A stretch of 64,000 nucleotides of DNA from Cryptomeria japonica (taxonomy: Eukaryota; Streptophyta; Pinopsida; Cupressales; Cupressaceae), in the NCBI RefSeq assembly GCF_030272615.1, contig NC_081410.1, positions 187,140,119 through 187,204,118 on the forward strand. Direction: 5' to 3'. The notes beneath the pieces were generated by a model. It saw only the letters and a program-made list of their open reading frames with translations, was not told where the DNA came from and did not search any database. Positions 58,481 through 64,000 of the stretch are shown here, in pieces; the stretch's first letter is position 1; the number at the start of each line of letters is the position of its first letter. The position numbers and the translations under genes are program-made.

Positions 58481-60388
58481 GGAGCATTTTGAACCCCCCT
58501 TTTATTTTCAAACTATCATTTTCATATCGTTTGACACAAGGGGAATAATTTGTTTCCCTGACACATTTTTGTGTCTTGTTTCATTATCTTAACTAGTAAT
58601 AGCCTCTTATTTAACATAAGCTTCCATCCTTGCATATTATATTAATGTGCTCATTTCATTGCATTGGGAGGCATCAAGCCCTATCATTTAGGTACATCAC
58701 ACTTTCTTATTATTATTATATTGGGGGAAAATTGAGCCCACCCATTTTGAAGAAATCATGTTTTCTTGTTACATATGGGACCTTCATGGAAATATTTTTA
58801 TTTATGGGGGAAAAGGATTCTCCTTTATTACAACATCATTCCATTGTATTTTCATAAGTGACTTTTACTACTAAGGGTTACCCATCCGCCTTACTCATGC
58901 TAAGGGCAACACTATTATCCATCAATATCATCTCTAACCCATTTTTTTGCATGACACAATTTTTACAATCATTTCTAACACCATTTGCATTCTTATATGG
59001 TTATATGATTTAATGCCTATGTGCTTATATGGCTACATGGTTCTATACTTAAAAGATTATATGCTTACCTGCATAGATTATGTTTACGATTCACATGCTA
59101 CTTTTGTCTCTACTAAAAATTCTTTATATCCTATATATTTTAACAATCACCAAGGGCACATATAACACCACTAAGTTTTCCCTACGATCTATAAATAATT
59201 ATAAATGTGAGCACAAGAGATCATCGTATGAAAATTACACGTCCATAAATGATGAACACACATGATCATATCTTTATATGGTGATATCCTTTTAATATCT
59301 AATTTCTTATTGATTTCATTGCATTTCAGGTTTTGTGGTTGCCTAATTGATTGCTTTGATACCTTATGCCTAATTCCTACCTCACAATAATTATTTTGAT
59401 AATTATTCAATTATCATTCACTTTTCTTGCTTTAATTGATCTTCTAGAAGGAATTAAGATCTCCACAAATATTCTGGGAGTATTTATATGATTAAGACGA
59501 TTCATGTTTCTATTTATTCATGCACATTTCTAAGGAATGACAAAAGAGAACACATATATTTCTAACATACTAGTATCCCCGCAAAGGTATATATTGTTCA
59601 ATTATCTAGTTTGGATCATAAATAGATTAATCTTAAATGATTTATACTTATGTATATGTACTTTATTGGATTAGCTTAAATTACATTTAGAAAAGGTTAT
59701 TTTCCTTTACAATTATCATACCAATATTTAATTTAAAAAGAATGATTATATTTTAAAATAATAAGATAAAAGAATGAGAGTAAAAAAATTGCAAATATTT
59801 ATTTATTTAAAACATAAAAATATAGACATTAATTAAAAAACCATCAAATAAATTACAAATAATTATCTCATTTTGATGACAAGAATTATCACTATTTTGA
59901 TCATATTCAAAATATATTTTAATAAATACATATGCATTTAATATACTTTTTTGATTATATCTTAAAAATTATACATCAAAAGAATCAAGATAATCAAGTT
60001 TCTATATACATTTCACATATTAAAACATAATTATATAAAAATGATGACATTTATTTTATTCCAATATTTTTAATCATTCCTTAATACTAAACTTAAAGTT
60101 TTTTTTTGAAGACTTATATAACTAAAAATTATACCAGCTCATAAATTTAACTTTAATATAAATTTAAAATAATATTAATTATATAAGCAATAATATGAAT
60201 AGAAGATTATCATAATATAAATATGTTTACTAAATTATATAATATAAAAATTCATTATAACAATAAATATTACATACCACAAAATTTTTGCTTTATGAAA
60301 TTTTCTTCTCAACCACTCTCTCTGCACTCAACTTTAATATAATATTTTTCTTACTGTATAAAAATACAAAACAATATAAATAAAAGAA
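58481..60388. other. AT-rich DNA and dispersed repeat copies, no gene
   Basis: 58481-58585 is the second copy of the repeat at 19984-20075. 59380-59590 is the second copy of the repeat at 33960-34241. The rest, especially 59640-60380, is very AT-rich with no gene. The 3' flank of the CNL gene lies at its end. Confidence 0.6.
59380..59590 (+). repeat. Dispersed repeat, copy 2 (pairs with 33960-34241)
   Basis: It shares ATGCACATTTCTAAGGAATG, ACTAGTATCCCC-CAAAGGTATAT and TCTCCACAAATATT with the first copy. It lacks the microsatellite expansion of that copy, continuing into ATTGTTCAATTATC instead. Confidence 0.7.
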
Positions 60389-63085
60389 TTACACAAAATG
60401 GATGTTAATATAAGGATTGTGGGCTTTGATTTGCACTTCAATCCGACTTCGTTCGACTTTATAACAGCGGGCAATCACCAACTTCTCGAGGCATGCCATG
60501 GCTCCCTCCTCCAATTCTGGGAACTCCTCTAATTCATCGAAATATTGAATTTTGAAGAAGCGGAGGCGTGGAAACCCCCCTGACTTTCCAAACGCCTTTG
60601 GCAATTCTCTGCACCTCCCATTCCTCCACAAGAACAACAACACTAGATTGGGCAGTCTTTGTAACTCCGGATAATCACTACATTCACACTCTAGTAATTG
60701 CAATTCCCTCAAATTTGCCAAATCACATGTCCAACTTGGCACTGCAAACTTTTCTAGTCGAAGACTTTCCAGATGTTTCATTGCTCTCATATTCTCCGGA
60801 ATATGCGGTAGATCGATTTCTGACCCAACTTCCAATATTCTACTTTCGACTACCAGACGACGCATCTTCACCAGGTTCGCAAGGATCCCCATCGTCTTCA
60901 ATTCCATCTCATTCTGAATAACTAACCATAGTTCCTGAAGCTTAGTCATATTGCCCAAATCCTCTAACCTCATCAATTCTTCCCCTTCTTGTATGGAGTT
61001 GGACAGCTGCAACGGCCATGTTCGCAGTGTTCTCAGAGAGCCCAGCTTTGATATTCCCTTCGGGATGCGCCTAACCCGCTCGCATTCTAAATGCTGAAGA
61101 TATCTAAGTTCACTTATCCATGCTGGTAATGTAGTGCAGGAATCATTTAAAGCCAAAAACAAGAGGCTTTTCAGATGTCTCACGCACTTTGGAACCTCCT
61201 CAATCGGTGTTTGTCTGAAGTTCAAGACTTTAAGAAGTTTCATCTTTCCAACGGACGCAGGCAATGTAGAGATGTTTGTGAAGCTCAAATCTAGAACGCG
61301 CAGTCCTCTCATAGCCATAAACAACTTTTCTGGAATGCTTGTAATCTCCATATTTTGAGAGAGTGAGAATGTGCGGAGACAAAGAGGATGGGTCTCTGAG
61401 ATGGCATTGTCATCTACATCTTTCTTGGCCAGTAAAACCCGACACCAGGCAGTGCCATCACCATCACTTGTATTTGTAGAGGCTTCCTCAACAGAAAGAG
61501 CACATTTATTTTCTTTCGATATGTGGATGGCCAAATCTAACAGCAAATCATGAATTTTGCAATGTTTGGTTAGGTCATAATGAGAATACAGAAAATTTAG
61601 ATCTGAATCTTCAGACATCTCAAGTAGACACAGATTGACAAGTTGATGTAAAGAATCCCATGCCACATCCAATTGGTTCTCTCCTGCAGGGATAAACCCT
61701 TCTCCAATCCAAAGATTTACCAGATACTCAGGATCTATCTGCTCATCCTCAGGAAACAAGGAAAGATATGCAAAGCAGGCTTTAAGGCGTGCGGGCAAAG
61801 AGTCATAACTCAATTTCAGAATACCCATGATATTGTCATCATTGTCACCAACAGAAATAATTACCTGTTCCAGCTGACGGAGCTTCAACTCCCATTTGTC
61901 GAGAATTTTGTTGGCTAGAGATGCTGCTATTGTTTTCACAGCCAGAGGCAAATTTCCACATTGCTTCACAATCTTACGACCCACCTCTTTTAGCAGCTGC
62001 TGCTGCGGCTCTATATTTTCCTCGAATCCTCCAAATGCATAAACACAAAAAAGCCTCCAACTCTCTTCATCTGACATAAGTTTCATCTCATACATATGAG
62101 CATTCAAATTTGTAGAAACCACCTTGCTTCGTGTGGTAACCACAATTTTACATTGGCTATTAACGTTTCCACTTGGGAGGCCAAGTTTAGTAAAGAAGTC
62201 TTCTTCTCTAACAGCCCTCCACACATCATCTAACACAACAAGACATGACCTTCTCTCTTGCAACTTTTCACGAATCAACTGAGCTAATGCCTGATCACTT
62301 ATTCCACTATTTTTAATCTGCTCACTTAAATCTCTATCTAACTGAAAGACTAAATCTTTCTGTAACATAGAAATAGAATAGGACTGAGAAACTGAAAGCC
62401 ATATGCATTTCTCGTACCTTTCTTTTGCCTTGTTGTAAACATTTTGAAGAAGATAGGTCTTGCCCATCCCACCCATCCCAACCACAGCAATAACTGGAAA
62501 GGCTGGGTTGTTCAACAAGTTGAGTATGTCATCAACCTTGGACTCTATTCCCACTGGATGTGAATCGCTGGGCAGAAGATAAGATCTCTTCAAGTCTACA
62601 GCTGCAATTTGAGATGTACTGGGTAATGCTTCATCTGCAGACAAAACTTGACGATATAGGTTCAGCTGCTTGCCATCTTCGATATTAGATCTGATGCGCT
62701 CCTTGACATCTTTGATTTTCCGCCCCATCCTGTAGCGAAAAATCCACCAACTGAAATATGTTCTCCTTGACTCAGCATCGAAAAATCCAGTGACCGAAAT
62801 ATGCGGTCCTTGAGGTTCAACAGCACATTCCTCAAAGATGTCCTCTGCGCCCATGACAATATCACGAATGCTCTCCAACCATTTTTTCACTGCCTCCTTA
62901 TGTCGAGACTGTTGATCAGCATCTTGCAGAAAACCCCTAATAAATGTCAGTTTCTTGTTTAACCATAGCAAGTCTTTTCTGAAATTCAGCACCAGCTTTG
63001 CTTCTTCAGCTACTTTGTGGACGGCCGTCTCAATGGCCATCTCACAAATTTTTCCGCCGACAATTTCTACAATTACAGATGCCAT
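60389..63085 (-). CDS. CC-NB-ARC-LRR disease resistance protein (CNL)
   Basis: A single 898-codon frame encodes an intracellular immune receptor that would sense pathogen effectors and trigger defence through nucleotide-dependent oligomerisation. Residues 1-150 form an Rx-type coiled-coil domain with GAEDIFEE at 79-86 in the place of the EDVID motif. The NB-ARC has a P-loop GMGGMGKT (203-210), RNBS-A ERYEKCIWLSVSQ, kinase-2 CLVVLDDVW (281-289), RNBS-B CKIVVTTRS (312-320), GNLPLA (377-382), RNBS-D ACFAYLSLFPED (436-447), and IHD at 511-513 instead of MHD. Leucine-rich repeats run from about 575 to 880 (RVLDLSFTNISTLPASVGK, LRELQLLECECSDYPELQR). Length and domain order are normal for a CNL. The first ATG with a full coiled coil is chosen. 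No intron, stop or frameshift is seen, and its base composition is clearly less AT-rich than its surroundings. It is likely functional; expression is not shown. Confidence 0.95.
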   Translation of the reverse strand: MASVIVEIVGGKICEMAIETAVHKVAEEAKLVLNFRKDLLWLNKKLTFIRGFLQDADQQSRHKEAVKKWLESIRDIVMGAEDIFEECAVEPQGPHISVTGFFDAESRRTYFSWWIFRYRMGRKIKDVKERIRSNIEDGKQLNLYRQVLSADEALPSTSQIAAVDLKRSYLLPSDSHPVGIESKVDDILNLLNNPAFPVIAVVGMGGMGKTYLLQNVYNKAKERYEKCIWLSVSQSYSISMLQKDLVFQLDRDLSEQIKNSGISDQALAQLIREKLQERRSCLVVLDDVWRAVREEDFFTKLGLPSGNVNSQCKIVVTTRSKVVSTNLNAHMYEMKLMSDEESWRLFCVYAFGGFEENIEPQQQLLKEVGRKIVKQCGNLPLAVKTIAASLANKILDKWELKLRQLEQVIISVGDNDDNIMGILKLSYDSLPARLKACFAYLSLFPEDEQIDPEYLVNLWIGEGFIPAGENQLDVAWDSLHQLVNLCLLEMSEDSDLNFLYSHYDLTKHCKIHDLLLDLAIHISKENKCALSVEEASTNTSDGDGTAWCRVLLAKKDVDDNAISETHPLCLRTFSLSQNMEITSIPEKLFMAMRGLRVLDLSFTNISTLPASVGKMKLLKVLNFRQTPIEEVPKCVRHLKSLLFLALNDSCTTLPAWISELRYLQHLECERVRRIPKGISKLGSLRTLRTWPLQLSNSIQEGEELMRLEDLGNMTKLQELWLVIQNEMELKTMGILANLVKMRRLVVESRILEVGSEIDLPHIPENMRAMKHLESLRLEKFAVPSWTCDLANLRELQLLECECSDYPELQRLPNLVLLFLWRNGRCRELPKAFGKSGGFPRLRFFKIQYFDELEEFPELEEGAMACLEKLVIARCYKVERSRIEVQIKAHNPYINIHFV

Positions 63086-63183
63086 TCCACAAAAATGAGA
63101 GTGAAGCTAAAATTCCTCTCTGAATTTTCTATGCAGACAAAATGAAGACCCCAAAAAACTTGAGTTAATAGAATTGCTAAAAG

Positions 63184-63258
63184 CACCAAAAACAAAAAGG
63201 ACTTGATAAGCTTGGTAAGCACACCAAAAACAGCACAGGCTTGATAGGCTTGGATTGG
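63184..63258. repeat. 38-bp direct duplication upstream of the CNL gene
   Basis: CACCAAAAACA-AAAGGACTTGATAAGCTTGG at 63184 recurs 38 bp on as CACCAAAAACA-CACAGGCTTGATAGGCTTGG. It lies between the TATA box and the start codon (minus sense), so in the probable 5' leader. Confidence 0.75.
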
Positions 63259-63286
63259 ATGTGAGTGTGATGATTTAAAAATTAGG

Positions 63287-63296
63287 CATTTATAAG
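63287..63296 (-). promoter_or_regulatory. Probable TATA box of the CNL gene
   Basis: On the minus strand CTTATAAATG lies about 200 bp upstream of the start codon at 63085, a usual distance for a plant gene with a leader of roughly 170 bases. No other good TATA box is nearer in a suitable place. Confidence 0.5.
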
Positions 63297-63299
63297 AGC

Positions 63300-64000
63300 A
63301 ACATGGTTAAGGTGGAATTATTCTTTACTTGGAGTAAATGATAGTAATTATCAGAGTGGTGGTAATTTACTAGTAAAGAGCCTAAAGTAAAGGTAAGAAT
63401 TTGAAGGGCCTACAAATTTTACAGATTATTATTGTAGAACTTCAATTGTTGGACTTAATAATTAAAGCAAGGAATGCTATTTGAATGTATCTTTAAAGCA
63501 GATAAACACACAAAAATCATAAAGAGATTATTTTCACTTTATGGATATGCTCATTGTAATCAATCATATAGTAGAATGTTGGATTCAAACAAAGCTTTTA
63601 TCAATCAATTAACTTTATTTCTTCACATTTAGATTCTTTATTAAGATTCATGGTTCCAAGAAAGTTTATTTGGAAAGAAGTCTTCAATGAGTATAATTAC
63701 AATTATTATGAATTTATTATAATTAAGAGCAACATAAGATAATTTCATCTATGAAATATTTTTCAATTATTATATCCATATTAAAAATTTACAAATATTT
63801 TCTTATTTAAAATAGAAAAATATAAGCATCAAACAAATAATAAATAATTATTTTTTATTGATGACAATAAGTATCATTTATTTTGACGAATTTTAAATAT
63901 TTTATTTTTTATATACATGTATATTTAATATAAAAATGTTGATTATATTTAAAAAATTATATATTAAAAAGCCAAGATAATTGATAATTAAAATTTTTAC
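63300..64000. other. AT-rich upstream flank of the CNL gene, no gene seen
   Basis: There is no coding domain or RNA gene. The last 300 bp are very AT-rich, similar to 59640-60380. Confidence 0.6.

Noticed and set aside
62662-62865. 67-codon minus-strand frame overlapping the CNL gene
   Set aside because: It is another frame inside the CNL coding sequence; the CNL frame carries all the conserved motifs.

Overview
This is a gene-poor, AT-rich, repeat-dominated stretch of a plant nuclear genome. Its one clearly intact gene encodes a CC-NB-ARC-LRR disease-resistance protein (CNL, 898 codons, minus strand, 60389-63085). Almost everything else is nested LTR retrotransposons, one probable large DNA transposon, one LINE-like retroposon, and satellite or microsatellite DNA. 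The density and depth of old nested Ty3/Gypsy and Ty1/Copia elements with long LTRs suggest a gymnosperm (conifer-like) genome. That assignment is an inference, and no species can be named.

Layout. 1-2521: the end of a minus-strand LTR element (C) with a 25-bp tandem array; its LTR is 1395-2521. 2522-18518: a large plus-strand LTR element (A) with an LTR of about 3.5 kb and a decayed gag only; its left LTR is cut by C, and its interior holds a minus-strand Ty3/Gypsy chromovirus (B, 4408-10654). 18519-21300: AT-rich DNA with a decayed ORF carrying several CCHC zinc knuckles. About 21330-30175: a probable DNA transposon (M) with degenerate inverted ends, CT/TA microsatellites, satellite arrays in opposite orientations forming a giant hairpin, and a broken minus-strand transposase-like gene (26690-29870). 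31000-33771: LTR debris and a Copia-type 3' LTR (I). 33960-35120: a dispersed repeat interrupted by about 880 bp of (ATAC/ATGT)n. 35121-38071: retroelement debris with a solo LTR (H).

38072-55109: a minus-strand Copia element (D). Its left LTR is split by a non-coding LTR element (F, 38293-41587, itself carrying solo LTR G) and by a plus-strand Copia element (E, 42384-49170). 55110-60388: decayed coding-like remnants, a LINE-like retroposon (L) with a taxon-restricted ORF, and AT-rich DNA. 60389-63300: the CNL gene and its promoter. 63300-64000: AT-rich flank.

Target-site duplications read directly from the sequence order the insertions. E (GAAAC), F (ATTAC) and G (CCTGG, inside F) have perfect duplications. 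D, H and B have near-perfect or degraded ones, and L has TGGAGCAT. All retroelement coding regions are broken, many by TAG stops or by Cys-to-Tyr and Glu-to-Lys changes, as expected from long-term C-to-T decay of methylated DNA. The best candidate for something undescribed is element M. Second is the LINE-like element L, whose only ORF is not an endonuclease or reverse transcriptase.
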